Positions 33,250-42,210 of a DNA stretch of 64,000 nucleotides are shown here, piece by piece. Each line of letters opens with the position of its first letter. Position 1 is the stretch's first letter. The notes beneath the pieces are model-generated. The model was not told where the DNA came from, ran no database searches, and saw only the letters and a list, made by a program, of their open reading frames with translations. The DNA lies in assembly GCA_964633355.1 (NCBI GenBank), contig CAZWGO010000003.1:119579-183578 (forward strand), read 5' to 3'. The position numbers and the translations under genes are program-made. This DNA comes from Micavibrio_B sp964633355. GTDB lineage: Bacteria; Pseudomonadota; Alphaproteobacteria; Micavibrionales; Micavibrionaceae.

Positions 33250-34371
33250 TTATTTCGGGTGATTTAAATAACTTTGTGTCTGCATTTCCTGCAATCGGCT
33301 GACCGTGCGTTCAAATTCATAGGCATGATCATGGCCGGAATATAATTTATCCGGCGCCGCATCGGCAGTAATCACCAAATTACGATGATTGTCGTAGAAG
33401 ACATCGACCAAGGTCATAAATCTTTTGGCTTCATTGCGGCGATCATAGCCAAGCTTTGGAATATCCTCGACAAATATCGTGTGGTACCGTTTGGCGATAG
33501 CCAGGTAATCTTCAGCGCCCAAGGGACGTTCACAAAGTTGCGCGAAACTAAACCGCGCAACCCCCTTGGCGACGACCGGCACTTCAATTGTGCGCGCCTT
33601 GACGCTGATTAAATCCGGATAGGGCTCTTCGTTTTCGGTGAGGCTCGCAAATAAATTATTGGCACGTTCCGCACTTTCCTTGCCCAGCGGCGCGAAATAA
33701 ACGCTCATCTCTTTAAGTTTACGGGCGCGGTAATCGACATCGCCGTTCAGATTGACGATATCCATACGCTTTTTAAGCAAATCGATAAACGGCAAAAAGC
33801 GGTCTCGTTGCAAGCCGCCTTTATATAGATCGTCCGGCGCCCAGTTGGAGGTCGCAACCACCGATACACCATGGTCAAAAATCTCGGAGAATAAACGGCC
33901 AAGGATCATCGCATCAACGATATCGGTCACATGAAATTCATCGAAACACAGGACTTTGCAGCGATTGGAGATGATCGAAGCCAGCGCCGGAAGCAATTCG
34001 TCTTTGCTCTCCTTCATGCCTGCCGAGTCAAAGCGGCGGGAATGGATATAGTCATGTACCTCGATCATAAACTGGTGAAAATGAACGCGGCGTTTTTTAA
34101 TCTCTGGCGGGATGGATTCATATAGCACATCCATGAGCATCGATTTGCCGCGCCCGACAGGTCCGTAAATATAAACGCCTTTCGGTGCAGGCCGGTCGCC
34201 CTTGAAAATCGCCATGCGATTAATCCAGCCGCCTTTTTTATCATGAAGATGGTAACGGATAGCTTCGTATTGCAGACGATCAAAATGCGCCACCGCTTCT
34301 TCCTGCAAAGAATCAGCGTCTATCTGGCCGGTGACGAGTTTAGATTTGTAAATATCAAGAGGTGTGGGCAT
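33250..34371 (-). CDS. zapE: Cell division protein ZapE (AFG1-like ATPase)
   Basis: AAA+-type ATPase of the AFG1/ZapE family, 373 residues, which acts on the FtsZ ring in other bacteria. Walker A is GPVGRGKSML (near residues 69-79) and Walker B is VLCFDEFHVTD (about 140-150), followed by sensor region VVATSNWAPDDLYKGGLQR. Family markers RVHFHQFM and FEELCERPLGAEDY-like (AQLCERPLGAEDYLAIA) are present. The start overlaps the end of tatC by 17 bases, so it is read with the tat genes. Confidence 0.93.
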   Translation of the reverse strand: MPTPLDIYKSKLVTGQIDADSLQEEAVAHFDRLQYEAIRYHLHDKKGGWINRMAIFKGDRPAPKGVYIYGPVGRGKSMLMDVLYESIPPEIKKRRVHFHQFMIEVHDYIHSRRFDSAGMKESKDELLPALASIISNRCKVLCFDEFHVTDIVDAMILGRLFSEIFDHGVSVVATSNWAPDDLYKGGLQRDRFLPFIDLLKKRMDIVNLNGDVDYRARKLKEMSVYFAPLGKESAERANNLFASLTENEEPYPDLISVKARTIEVPVVAKGVARFSFAQLCERPLGAEDYLAIAKRYHTIFVEDIPKLGYDRRNEAKRFMTLVDVFYDNHRNLVITADAAPDKLYSGHDHAYEFERTVSRLQEMQTQSYLNHPK

Positions 34372-35125
34372 TAGGTTTTTTCGACGAACGTCTGATCAAA
34401 AGGATGGATATCTCGTAGAGGATCATCAGCGGGATCGCCAATGCTATTTGCGAGATTATATCAGGCGGCGTGATAATTGCAGCAACAATAAATATTAAGA
34501 CAATCGCGTATCTTCGCTTTGCAGCAAGCCATTCGGCGCTAATAATCCCAGCCTTGGCCATAAGCGCCAATATAACCGGCATTTGAAACGCCAAGCCGAA
34601 GGCGAAAATCAGCACCATGATTAAATCCAGATAATCGCTCACCTTGGCTTCTAACATGATCGGCAAAACCGTTTCCGAGCCGGAGCTTTGAAAACTTAAG
34701 AAGAATTTCCATGCACCAGGAATAACGATGTAATAGACAAGCGCGCCGCCGAGGAAGAACATGATCGGGGCGGCGATTAGAAACGGCAGCATGGCCGCCT
34801 TCTCGCGTTTATAAAGGCCGGGTGAAATAAACATCCAGATTTGCGTCGCCAGAAACGGGAAGGTCAAAAAGCATCCGGCAAAGATCGAGACTTTCACATA
34901 GGTAAAAAAGGCCTCGGTAAGATTGGTATAAATCAAACGCTGAGAATCTTCCGGCCCCATGGCGTCCGCAAGCGGCTTCACCAGAAAACCATAAATGTCA
35001 TCGCGGAAATGATAACAAATGCCGGTACCGATTAGCATGATAACAACCGACCACAAGACGCGCTTGCGCAGTTCGGTCAAATGTTCGATCAAAGGCTGGG
35101 ATGTGGAATCGAGATCGGTCATCAT
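34355..35125 (-). CDS. tatC: Twin-arginine translocase subunit TatC
   Basis: A 256-residue polytopic membrane protein, the receptor core of the Tat pathway for folded proteins. The N-terminus LIEHLTELRKRVLW is the TatC signature, with the conserved Glu. Six hydrophobic segments follow, including GCFLTFPFLATQIWMFISPGLYKREK and the last pair KRRYAIVLIFIVAAIITPPD. It begins within the last bases of tatB (stop and start share bases at 35122-35125), so the genes are coupled. Confidence 0.95.
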   Translation of the reverse strand: MMTDLDSTSQPLIEHLTELRKRVLWSVVIMLIGTGICYHFRDDIYGFLVKPLADAMGPEDSQRLIYTNLTEAFFTYVKVSIFAGCFLTFPFLATQIWMFISPGLYKREKAAMLPFLIAAPIMFFLGGALVYYIVIPGAWKFFLSFQSSGSETVLPIMLEAKVSDYLDLIMVLIFAFGLAFQMPVILALMAKAGIISAEWLAAKRRYAIVLIFIVAAIITPPDIISQIALAIPLMILYEISILLIRRSSKKPNAHTS

Positions 35126-35451
35126 GAGGGCTTCCCCTCGCCTTCGACGAGCTTTGTATCTTCAGGTTCGGGCGGTTTGACGGCACTCACAGGCTTGGTG
35201 ATATATTCTTCATCTGCTAGATCTTCGTCAAATAATTCAGGCGTGACAATTCTAGTTTGATCACGGATTTCGCGTAAATCCGCCTGCTCCATGAAATCGT
35301 CGAACTGGCGAGTGACAGCATAGCGCATATATTGAAGACGGCGGAAAAGCTTGCCAAGCCCGTGCAAGACTTCCGGCAATTGTTTCGGGCCGACAGCCAA
35401 AACCGCGACGACGATCACCATCATTAATTCGGACCAGCTGAAATCGAGCAT
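35122..35451 (-). CDS. tatB: Sec-independent translocase protein TatB
   Basis: A 109-residue protein with a short N-terminal membrane helix (FSWSELMMVIVVAVLAVGPKQLPE), containing the Glu of TatB and the hinge GPKQLP, then an amphipathic helix (LGKLFRRLQYMRYAVTRQFDDFME) and an acidic tail. TatB forms the substrate-binding site with TatC. It is separated from tatA by a palindromic repeat of 68 bases. Confidence 0.93.
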   Translation of the reverse strand: MLDFSWSELMMVIVVAVLAVGPKQLPEVLHGLGKLFRRLQYMRYAVTRQFDDFMEQADLREIRDQTRIVTPELFDEDLADEEYITKPVSAVKPPEPEDTKLVEGEGKPS

Positions 35452-35468
35452 TATTATCCCTAAATAAT

Positions 35469-35536
35469 GTCATTCCCGCGAAAGCGGGAATCTCTCTTCT
35501 TCTATTAAGGGAGATCCCCGCTTTCGCGGGGATGAC
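35469..35536. repeat. Palindromic repeat pair between tatA and tatB
   Basis: GTCATTCCCGCGAAAGCGGG and CCCCGCTTTCGCGGGGATGAC each form a hairpin and can also pair with each other. Common intergenic type, related to 23453-23509. Lying inside an operon, it could adjust the ratio of tatA to tatB message. Confidence 0.85.
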
Positions 35537-35544
35537 AAATGGAG

Positions 35545-35751
35545 TTAAACTTCAGTTTTATCTTTCGACGATTGGTTCTCGACGACCGTGCCATCATCGA
35601 CTTTTTTCGGCGGTGAAAGCTCTTCGTCTTTCATACCTTTTTTGAAAGCCTTGATGCCTTGGGCCAAATCACTCATGACGCTCGGCAGCCGTCCGGCGCC
35701 GAACACCACGATAATGACAAGAATAACAACGAGCCAGTGAACCAGAGACAT
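35545..35751 (-). CDS. tatA: Twin-arginine translocase protein TatA
   Basis: A 68-residue TatA/E-type protein with membrane helix LVHWLVVILVIIVVFGAGRL, the FGAGRLP hinge, and the amphipathic helix MSDLAQGIKAFKKGMKDEE. It forms the variable-size pore of the Tat system. Its ATG overlaps the scpB stop codon by one base (TGATG), so translation is coupled to scpB. Confidence 0.95.
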   Translation of the reverse strand: MSLVHWLVVILVIIVVFGAGRLPSVMSDLAQGIKAFKKGMKDEELSPPKKVDDGTVVENQSSKDKTEV

Positions 35752-36692
35752 CAGTCCTCGTCCTCTTCGTCATCATCATCGTCATCGTCATCATCATCGT
35801 CTTCGTCGTCGTAATCTTCATCATCTTCATCGGAATCATCTTCGTCCGATTCATCTTCCGAAGTTTCAATTTCATCTTCATCCGTTTCGACGGCGTCATC
35901 GATATCATCGTCAGATTGTACTGGTACCATGTCTTTTTCCTCTTCTATTGATTCGTCGTCTGTTTCCTGATCGAACTCTCCCAAAGGACGTTCTTTCTCT
36001 TCCTCAGATATATTGTCATTTTCGGATTTGAAAAGGTCTGCGCCCGGAATTGTGTCGATCGCAGGTCTTGTATCAAGAAGTCCCGAGGCTTTCAATTCAT
36101 TAAGGCCCGGTAGATCATTCAAATTGGAAACGCCGAAATCATCTAAAAACTGGTTAGTGGTCGTCCATGTCACAGGGCGGCCCGGCGTTTCGCGACGGCG
36201 ACCCGGCTTGATCCAGCCGGATTCCATCAATACGTCCAGCGTGCCTTTATTCGTGGCAACGCCGCGGATATTTTCAACTTCGGCACGGGTCACCGGTTGG
36301 TGATAGGCGATAATCGCCATCGTTTCCAGCGCGGCGCGGGAAAGTTTTTTCTCTTCTTTCTTGGTCAGCGCCAGATGCGGGCCGATATCGGAGGCTGTGC
36401 GAAACGCCCAGACATCTTCAAGCTGAACGAGATTGACGCCGCGACCTTCAAATTCTTTTTGGATTTCAAGCAGCATGCCACCAACATCGGCAGATTGCGG
36501 CAGACGTGCCTGAATGGAGCGCAAGGATACAGGCTCCGGTGAGGCAAACAGCAAAGCTTCGATCACGCGCTTTTGTTGCGCCGGATCTTCGAGCGGCATA
36601 ATTTGCGCTTCTTCAATTTTTTCTTCTTCGGGAAGATCGAATTCTTCTTCGACTTCCGTTTCTTCCTCTATCATTTGGGGAGCTTCACTCAT
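35751..36692 (-). CDS. scpB: Segregation and condensation protein B with acidic tail
   Basis: Kleisin-binding partner in the SMC-ScpAB complex, 313 residues. The double winged-helix core (about 38-200) includes QQKRVIEALLFASPEPVSL, LETMAIIAYHQPVTRAEVEN and GRRETPGRPVTW. The usual length is 190-240 residues; here both ends carry extra acidic sequence, including a C-terminal run of about 60 residues that is almost only Asp and Glu with some Ser, encoded by a GAT/GAC/GAA triplet repeat. The start overlaps the scpA stop by 4 bases. Confidence 0.93.
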   Translation of the reverse strand: MSEAPQMIEEETEVEEEFDLPEEEKIEEAQIMPLEDPAQQKRVIEALLFASPEPVSLRSIQARLPQSADVGGMLLEIQKEFEGRGVNLVQLEDVWAFRTASDIGPHLALTKKEEKKLSRAALETMAIIAYHQPVTRAEVENIRGVATNKGTLDVLMESGWIKPGRRRETPGRPVTWTTTNQFLDDFGVSNLNDLPGLNELKASGLLDTRPAIDTIPGADLFKSENDNISEEEKERPLGEFDQETDDESIEEEKDMVPVQSDDDIDDAVETDEDEIETSEDESDEDDSDEDDEDYDDEDDDDDDDDDDDEEDED

Positions 36693-37549
36693 GCGGATTG
36701 TACCTCAGCTTGTGGTGGTGTTTCTTCGGGAACATAGGGCTCACGCTCTACGACACGCAAATAAATGGGTTTGAAATTTTCTTCCTGACGAAGCTCCAGC
36801 TTGCCTTGCTTGGCCAGCTCAAGAGACGCCGTAAACAAAGAGGCCATCGACGATTTGTGCAGCAGCACTTCCTTGATATTTTCAGGCATGAAACTGTTCA
36901 GCGTTGTCCAGACCGATGTCGTGCCTTGCTTCGGCAGACGGCCCAACATAACGGTCATACGCGACAAAGCCTCTTCCATCGTCATCACCGGATAGGAAAC
37001 CGGTTTATACTGGGTCGATGTTTTACGCTGGGTAATGTCGCCATAGGCTTTCAAAAGCTGGTAAAGATCGACGGTATATTTATCCGGTTCCGGTGCTTTG
37101 AATGTTTCCTTATATCCGCGACCGTAGACGGTCAGATATTCGCGCATCTGACGCGCCATTTTCTGGGCACCGGCCTGAATGGCTTCCAGACGTTGTAACT
37201 GGAAGGCCAACGCCTCTGCCATCATTTCCGCCGACGGCTCGTCCTCTTCTTCTTTTTCGCGCGGGAGAAGAAGGCGTGATTTCAGGTAGGCAAGCCAAGC
37301 CGCCATGACAAGATATTCGGCGGCGATATCGAGAGAAAGCTCCTGCGCGCGATCAATAAATGCCAGATACTGGCGGGCGAGCTGGAGAATGGAAATTTGT
37401 GTTAAATCAACTTTTTGGTCGCGGGCAAGCTGAAGCAGGACATCGATCGGCCCTTCATAGGAATTCAGATGCAGAACGAGTGAATCGTCTGGCTGCCCTG
37501 CTTCCGGCGCATTTTTGCGCTCGTCTTCTACAAAAACTTCTTCGGTCAT
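36689..37549 (-). CDS. scpA: Segregation and condensation protein A (kleisin)
   Basis: A 286-residue kleisin that closes the SMC ring. The N-terminal motif LHLNSYEGPIDVLLQLARDQ is the ScpA signature, followed by KVDLTQISILQLARQYLAFI, AAEYLVMAAWLAYLKSRLLL and a C-terminal winged helix (SMASLFTASLELAKQGKLEL). It is followed directly by scpB and preceded 27 bases upstream by nagZ, the usual order in alphaproteobacteria. Confidence 0.94.
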   Translation of the reverse strand: MTEEVFVEDERKNAPEAGQPDDSLVLHLNSYEGPIDVLLQLARDQKVDLTQISILQLARQYLAFIDRAQELSLDIAAEYLVMAAWLAYLKSRLLLPREKEEEDEPSAEMMAEALAFQLQRLEAIQAGAQKMARQMREYLTVYGRGYKETFKAPEPDKYTVDLYQLLKAYGDITQRKTSTQYKPVSYPVMTMEEALSRMTVMLGRLPKQGTTSVWTTLNSFMPENIKEVLLHKSSMASLFTASLELAKQGKLELRQEENFKPIYLRVVEREPYVPEETPPQAEVQSA

Positions 37550-37575
37550 TACTTACCTAAATTAAGGCCTTAATT

Positions 37576-38562
37576 TCAGGCAGCCCAATCCGCATTGATC
37601 GAGGCTTGCCAGCGTTCCCAACCGATGGCTGACAGAGGCGGCAAATTAGCGGCCAACTGTTCCATAACATCGATTTTTGCCCAACAATACAAAGCAAGAT
37701 CGCAGCCTGCTTGCAAGGATTCTTGTGCCCTTTCGGCGATAGAACCGTACTTATCCAGAGCTTTCATGTCTAAATCGTCGCTCAATATCAATCCTTTAAA
37801 ACCGATTTGCTCACGAACGACTTCAGAAATGACTTTTTTGGATAGGCTGGCAGGACGCTCCGTATCGATATCCGTGTAGATAATATGCGCCATCATCGCC
37901 CAGACCGAAGCCGCATAAGGCTCGGAAGCGATCCTTTTAAACGGCACGAAGTCGCTTTTAATCAGCTCTTCGAGAGAGGTTTCAACCTTGGGAAGATCGT
38001 GGTGACTATCGACTTTTGCACGACCATGACCTGGCATGTGCTTGATAACCGGCGTTACGCCGATATCGAGAAAAGCTTCACACACGGCATCCGCCGCTTC
38101 GGCCACAATTTGCGGGTCGGCAGAAAAGCTGCGCGTGCCGATGGCATCATGAGTTTCCTGCGTCAATACATCGAGCACCGGCGCGCAGTTTACATCGATA
38201 CCGCTTTCAAGCAGCATCTTCGCCATCTCCATCATGTCCTTGGAAAGCTTCAGCCGTCCGCCATTTAGATCACGCTCCATATCTTCGCCGTAATGACGCG
38301 CCGATGGAAAAGTATCCCATTGCGGCGATTTGAGACGCGCGACTTTGCCGCCTTCCTGATCTATCAATATCGGGCAATCCCAGCCAACGCATTTGCGAAG
38401 ATCGGCGCATAAGGCCTTTAGCTGTCCGGGCGTTTTGCAATTACGCCCGAAAAGAATAAAGCCAAAAGGCTGGCTCGCCGAGAACAAGGTTCTTTCAGCA
38501 TGCGTTAAAGTTTCGCCCTCGATGGAAAAAATACAGGCAAGCGGCAAAGGTTGTTCAGCCAT
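37576..38562 (-). CDS. nagZ: Beta-N-acetylhexosaminidase NagZ
   Basis: Family GH3 enzyme that removes GlcNAc from anhydro-muropeptides in cytoplasmic peptidoglycan recycling. It has 328 residues. The family signature is present as VIKHMPGHGRAKVDSHHDLP, with the His/Asp general-acid loop. Other markers are LIDQEGGKVARL, VNCAPVLDV and ILSDDLDMKAL with the nucleophilic Asp. It lies between a small unknown gene and scpA on one transcript. Confidence 0.93.
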   Translation of the reverse strand: MAEQPLPLACIFSIEGETLTHAERTLFSASQPFGFILFGRNCKTPGQLKALCADLRKCVGWDCPILIDQEGGKVARLKSPQWDTFPSARHYGEDMERDLNGGRLKLSKDMMEMAKMLLESGIDVNCAPVLDVLTQETHDAIGTRSFSADPQIVAEAADAVCEAFLDIGVTPVIKHMPGHGRAKVDSHHDLPKVETSLEELIKSDFVPFKRIASEPYAASVWAMMAHIIYTDIDTERPASLSKKVISEVVREQIGFKGLILSDDLDMKALDKYGSIAERAQESLQAGCDLALYCWAKIDVMEQLAANLPPLSAIGWERWQASINADWAA

Positions 38563-38564
38563 GA

Positions 38565-39236
38565 TTACAATCCCAGTTTATCTTTATAATTCTCATCGAA
38601 GGGTATCACCTTCGCCGAAAAATTGATGACCAGAAACGCGATTTCCAGCAATTGCTTCATCGAATAGATATTCTTTTCCTCAATCGCCTGAATAAGCGAG
38701 CCGACCGCAATCGCCAGTACAAGGACTTTCTCATCGCGGTTTTGCACGTCGCGTTCCTTAAAGAAAAGATCGGTTGCTTTACGCGTTTCGGCACAAAAAC
38801 CGAGCGGAAGATCGGACGGGTATTGATCTTCCTCCAGCGGCAGTTCAGGCATCAACCTGCCTTGCGTCATCGCCTCCAAGGATTTTTCAAGTATGGCATT
38901 CCAGTCAGGAAAATCCGCCTCTTGAGCCCCCGCCTGCATCGCAAGCAAAGAAACACAATCATAAACTGTCGGTTTTTCCGGATCTTCGGCAATAACCTTG
39001 TTAACTTCATCCGACAGGACAAACAGCTCGTCATACAGCTTTGCCTGCATGTCCTTTAAATTATGGACCGAGCGGAAAACCATTTCTCCGGCAAGGCACG
39101 ACATGGCAGAAAGAGCCGGGATATAATGGAAATCAGTGCCGTCGCCGTCACGATAATAATTGACGATATTGTCGCATAATTCATATGCGGTTTCCGCGAG
39201 ATATTCGTCGACTTCGACTTCTTTGGGTTCCAGCAT
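38565..39236 (-). CDS. Hypothetical helical protein in the nagZ-SPOR cluster
   Basis: A 223-residue acidic, mainly helical protein. I do not recognise its family. The sequence starts LEPKEVEVDEYLAETAYELC and contains regularly spaced helices, one with Cys residues (SAMSCLAGEMVFR), and a late helix YSMKQLLEIAFLVINFSAKV. No signal peptide. The gene starts 9 bases after the SPOR gene stop and ends 2 bases before the nagZ start, so it is in the middle of this operon. It is not part of the usual gene order. Confidence 0.55.
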   Translation of the reverse strand: MLEPKEVEVDEYLAETAYELCDNIVNYYRDGDGTDFHYIPALSAMSCLAGEMVFRSVHNLKDMQAKLYDELFVLSDEVNKVIAEDPEKPTVYDCVSLLAMQAGAQEADFPDWNAILEKSLEAMTQGRLMPELPLEEDQYPSDLPLGFCAETRKATDLFFKERDVQNRDEKVLVLAIAVGSLIQAIEEKNIYSMKQLLEIAFLVINFSAKVIPFDENYKDKLGL

Positions 39237-39245
39237 CAGGCTTTC

Positions 39246-40145
39246 CTATTTCGCGATAATACAGGAACCGCCACGTCCTTTAATGGCGGCGCAGGTCTTT
39301 GTGGCATTGGCAGAAGAAAGCGGGCCTGCCTGAATACGGTAGAAAATCCCCTTCTCGCCCAGATCGGCTCTTTGGGTGCGCATGGACAGAGCCCCAAGTT
39401 CCGGATTTTTAGCCTTGAATTTCGCCCATTGGCTGGAAGCCTCGGCTTCGGATTTCACGGCGGCAAGCTGGATATAGGTCGAACCGCCCGACGCAACAGG
39501 AACCGCTTTGGGTGTTTCCGTTTTAGGAACCGGCAGCTCTTTCGGTTTGGAGTCGGCTTTGAGCGTATCGATAATCGACGCTGCTTCTTTCGGCTCTTTT
39601 TTGATCGTTTCAACTTTGGCTGTTTCTACCTTCGCCACAGCCTGGGCAACAGGCTCTACGGAAGTTTTGGGAGGGACAGACAATTCTTCTTCCGCCGGCT
39701 CAGAGTCCAGCTCCAAGTCATTGATATCAGTAATAGGTTCAGACTTGGCAATAACCTTGGATGCGACTTCTTCACGCGCGACGGAGGCTGCCGTATCGCT
39801 TTCATCCTCGAGCAGGTTTTCGACCTTGTTTTCCTCCTGCTCACCTTTAAGCGTTTCGAATATCGTACTGTCTTTATTCGGAACTTTCATGCCACCAGGA
39901 TCTTCGGGCTTGATTTTATACGGCGTAGAATCAGCGCGGATAATCGGCACAGGCGCCATATCGGCTTCACTGTTTTTACCCGACGGAATAGCAGCAGAGA
40001 CAACGGCAATTATAATGCTGATCAGAACCAAGATACCGATCACGATAAAGATACGGCGAAGCCCGGGTGGTAATTGTGTATTTCCTTTGCGATTCAACAG
40101 GCTATCAAAGAAACCCTCATCGTCGAATTCATCCCGTCTCGCCAT
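39246..40145 (-). CDS. SPOR domain-containing membrane protein
   Basis: A 299-residue bitopic protein: cytoplasmic N-terminus (about 1-28), one membrane helix IFIVIGILVLISIIIAVVSA (about 29-48), a long periplasmic Pro/Glu/Lys-rich linker, and a C-terminal SPOR domain (about 224-299) with STYIQLAAVKSEAEASSQWA, FYRIQAGPLSSANATKTCAA and CIIAK. SPOR domains bind denuded septal glycan strands. Two Cys in the SPOR domain (TCAAIKGRGGSC) may form a disulphide. Its place upstream of nagZ is the usual one in this class. Confidence 0.9.
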   Translation of the reverse strand: MARRDEFDDEGFFDSLLNRKGNTQLPPGLRRIFIVIGILVLISIIIAVVSAAIPSGKNSEADMAPVPIIRADSTPYKIKPEDPGGMKVPNKDSTIFETLKGEQEENKVENLLEDESDTAASVAREEVASKVIAKSEPITDINDLELDSEPAEEELSVPPKTSVEPVAQAVAKVETAKVETIKKEPKEAASIIDTLKADSKPKELPVPKTETPKAVPVASGGSTYIQLAAVKSEAEASSQWAKFKAKNPELGALSMRTQRADLGEKGIFYRIQAGPLSSANATKTCAAIKGRGGSCIIAK

Positions 40146-40184
40146 ACCAATATCCTTTCAATGTGCTTTTACTTAGGCAGCTAA

Positions 40185-41432
40185 CTATTTGAGATCCCAG
40201 TATAAATCATATAAGCGCTCATGCTCGCGTATCGCATAGCGATCCGTCATACCGGCAACATAATCACAGACGATTCTGGCGCGGGCTTTATCATTCGTCA
40301 GACCACCCGCTTCTTCGACGCGGCGCTGCCAATGATCCGGCATCAGCGTATACTTATTAATAAAAGACGTAAAAAGATCGGGAATGATTCGCTCAACCTT
40401 CGCCCAAATGCGTTGCAGGGAATAATGGCGGTACATACGCGCATAGAGAAAAGCGCGCAGCGCCTCGATATCGTCATACATTTTCGGCGAGAAGGCCACG
40501 GTTTGACGGGAGGCCTGACGGACATTGTCCGGGCTCGATGCTTTGATTTCCTTTAAGCGCTTCTGGCTTTCTTCCAAGACATCAGTCACCATCGCCCCGA
40601 TCATATCGCGGATCATTTCAGCCACTAATATTGTTGGCGTAATGCCCGGATAGGACTTCCTGATGTTTTCAATAATATTGCCAATAAATGGCATCTCGGC
40701 CAGTTCTTCCAGCGTAAAAAATCCGGCGCGAAGCCCGTCTTCCACATCGTGATTGTTATAGGCGATATCATCGGCGATTCCGGCAACTTGCGCCTCGACC
40801 GACGCATATTGATCCAGTTTCAAATCGGTTTTCTTTGAAAGCTCGTACAGCGTCACCGGCAGAACGGATAAATCCGGCTGCTGTTTTTTACGCAGGCATG
40901 GCCCGTTATGTTTGGCCACACCTTCCAACGTTTCCCATGTCAGGTTCAAACCCTGAAAACGCGGATATTTATTTTCAAGCTGCACCAGAATACGCAAGGA
41001 CTGGTCGTTATGTTCGAAACCGCCCAGCGCATCCATGCATTTCTTTAGCGCCTCTTCACCCATATGGGCAAACGGCGTATGTCCGAGGTCGTGGGACAGG
41101 GCGATCCCTTCCGCAAGATCTTCATTCACCAGAAGTGCGCGTGCTAATGTGCGGGCAATTTGCGCGACTTCCAGCGTATGGGTCAGGCGCGTGCGGTAAT
41201 GATCGCCTTCATGATAGACGAAAACTTGAGTCTTATATTTCAACCGGCGAAAGGCGCTTGAGTGAATGATGCGGTCGCGGTCGCGCTGGAACGGGGTACG
41301 GTGACGACTTTCCTCTTCTTCGAAAAGGCGACCTTTTGACTGATCCGGGCGGCAAGCATAAGAAGCGAGCGGCATCGCGCAGTAATTATAGGCCAGTGTA
41401 TCATTATCGTCATTTGCGAGGGCTTGGGGCAT
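40185..41432 (-). CDS. dgt: dGTP triphosphohydrolase-like HD protein
   Basis: A 415-residue HD-domain dNTP triphosphohydrolase, type 2 form. RDRIIHSSAFRRLKYKTQVF is the N-terminal family block. RTRLTHTLEVAQIAR has the first metal His, ALSHDLGHTPFAHMGE the HD pair, and GFEHNDQSLRI the following motif; DIAYNNHDVEDG supplies the last metal Asp. It hydrolyses dGTP or other dNTPs to nucleoside and tripolyphosphate. In related genomes argS lies next to dgt on the way to the SPOR gene; here the SPOR gene follows directly after 39 bases. Confidence 0.93.
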   Translation of the reverse strand: MPQALANDDNDTLAYNYCAMPLASYACRPDQSKGRLFEEEESRHRTPFQRDRDRIIHSSAFRRLKYKTQVFVYHEGDHYRTRLTHTLEVAQIARTLARALLVNEDLAEGIALSHDLGHTPFAHMGEEALKKCMDALGGFEHNDQSLRILVQLENKYPRFQGLNLTWETLEGVAKHNGPCLRKKQQPDLSVLPVTLYELSKKTDLKLDQYASVEAQVAGIADDIAYNNHDVEDGLRAGFFTLEELAEMPFIGNIIENIRKSYPGITPTILVAEMIRDMIGAMVTDVLEESQKRLKEIKASSPDNVRQASRQTVAFSPKMYDDIEALRAFLYARMYRHYSLQRIWAKVERIIPDLFTSFINKYTLMPDHWQRRVEEAGGLTNDKARARIVCDYVAGMTDRYAIREHERLYDLYWDLK

Positions 41433-41504
41433 ATCGCGACAATAGACGGAATAGGAAAAACGGGCAAGGGATTCCTCCCATGCCCGGCTTCGCTTTAAAT
41501 CCCC

Positions 41505-42137
41505 TTAAGCCGCAGCTTTATAGGTAATTCCTTCGTGCTCCAGCGCCATTTGATAAGATGGGCGCTGACTGATCTCCGCAATAACACGCTTGACGTTTTT
41601 GCCGAGTTTCAGGGGTTTGGAAATATCCGTCCAGTTTGCAATGACCGTCATTAAAATATCGGCAGCCGTGATCTTGTCGCCGGCCAGATAGGCATGGGTT
41701 TCCAGATGCTGGTCCACTAAATCCCAGAGCTCTTGTATCTTGTCGCACGCCTCGTCGCAGATAATTTTCTTGGCTTTGTCGTCAATGGCTGATTTTTTGG
41801 CAAAAAAGAACTTGCTGTAAGCTGGATGCATGCTGGCATTCATAAACATCAAGGCCTGTAAAGCCAGACCGCGGGAAACGCCCTCTGTCGGGATCAGGTC
41901 TGATTTAAATTTCTCGCACAGATGGATAATGATAGCCGCGCCTTCATAAATAGGCGTGCCATCTTCGATCAAAACCGGCACCTGCCCGCGCGGGGAAATT
42001 GCCAAAAACGCAGGATCACGCGCCGCACGCAAATTAACCTCGTTCAGGTCGAAAGGCTGGTTCAATTCGTGTAAAACCACATGAACCGCCATCGAACAGG
42101 CTCCCGGGGAATAATAAAGCTGGTATTTTGACGACAT
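41505..42137 (-). CDS. Glutathione S-transferase family protein
   Basis: A 210-residue protein with GST fold. The thioredoxin-like N-terminal domain starts with QLYYSPGACSMAVHVVLHEL, with S and C near residues 11-15 as candidate glutathione-activating residues in the beta-class manner. It includes GQVPVLIEDGTPIYEGAAII with the conserved cis-Pro and the E-x-x-A glutathione contacts. The C-terminal helical domain contains YLAGDKITAADILMTVIANW with the N-capping Asp. The substrate is unknown. It stands between dgt and the divergent erpA. Confidence 0.9.
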   Translation of the reverse strand: MSSKYQLYYSPGACSMAVHVVLHELNQPFDLNEVNLRAARDPAFLAISPRGQVPVLIEDGTPIYEGAAIIIHLCEKFKSDLIPTEGVSRGLALQALMFMNASMHPAYSKFFFAKKSAIDDKAKKIICDEACDKIQELWDLVDQHLETHAYLAGDKITAADILMTVIANWTDISKPLKLGKNVKRVIAEISQRPSYQMALEHEGITYKAAA

Positions 42138-42210
42138 AATGCCTCCTAAAACTAAAATAAATAGAATATAAAAACTGGAATTTTAACTAGAGCGACCGAT
42201 ATAATAGTCC

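Noticed and set aside
39372..40176. Two plus-strand frames opposite the SPOR gene.
   Set aside because: They arise from the low-complexity linker of the SPOR protein; no start signals.
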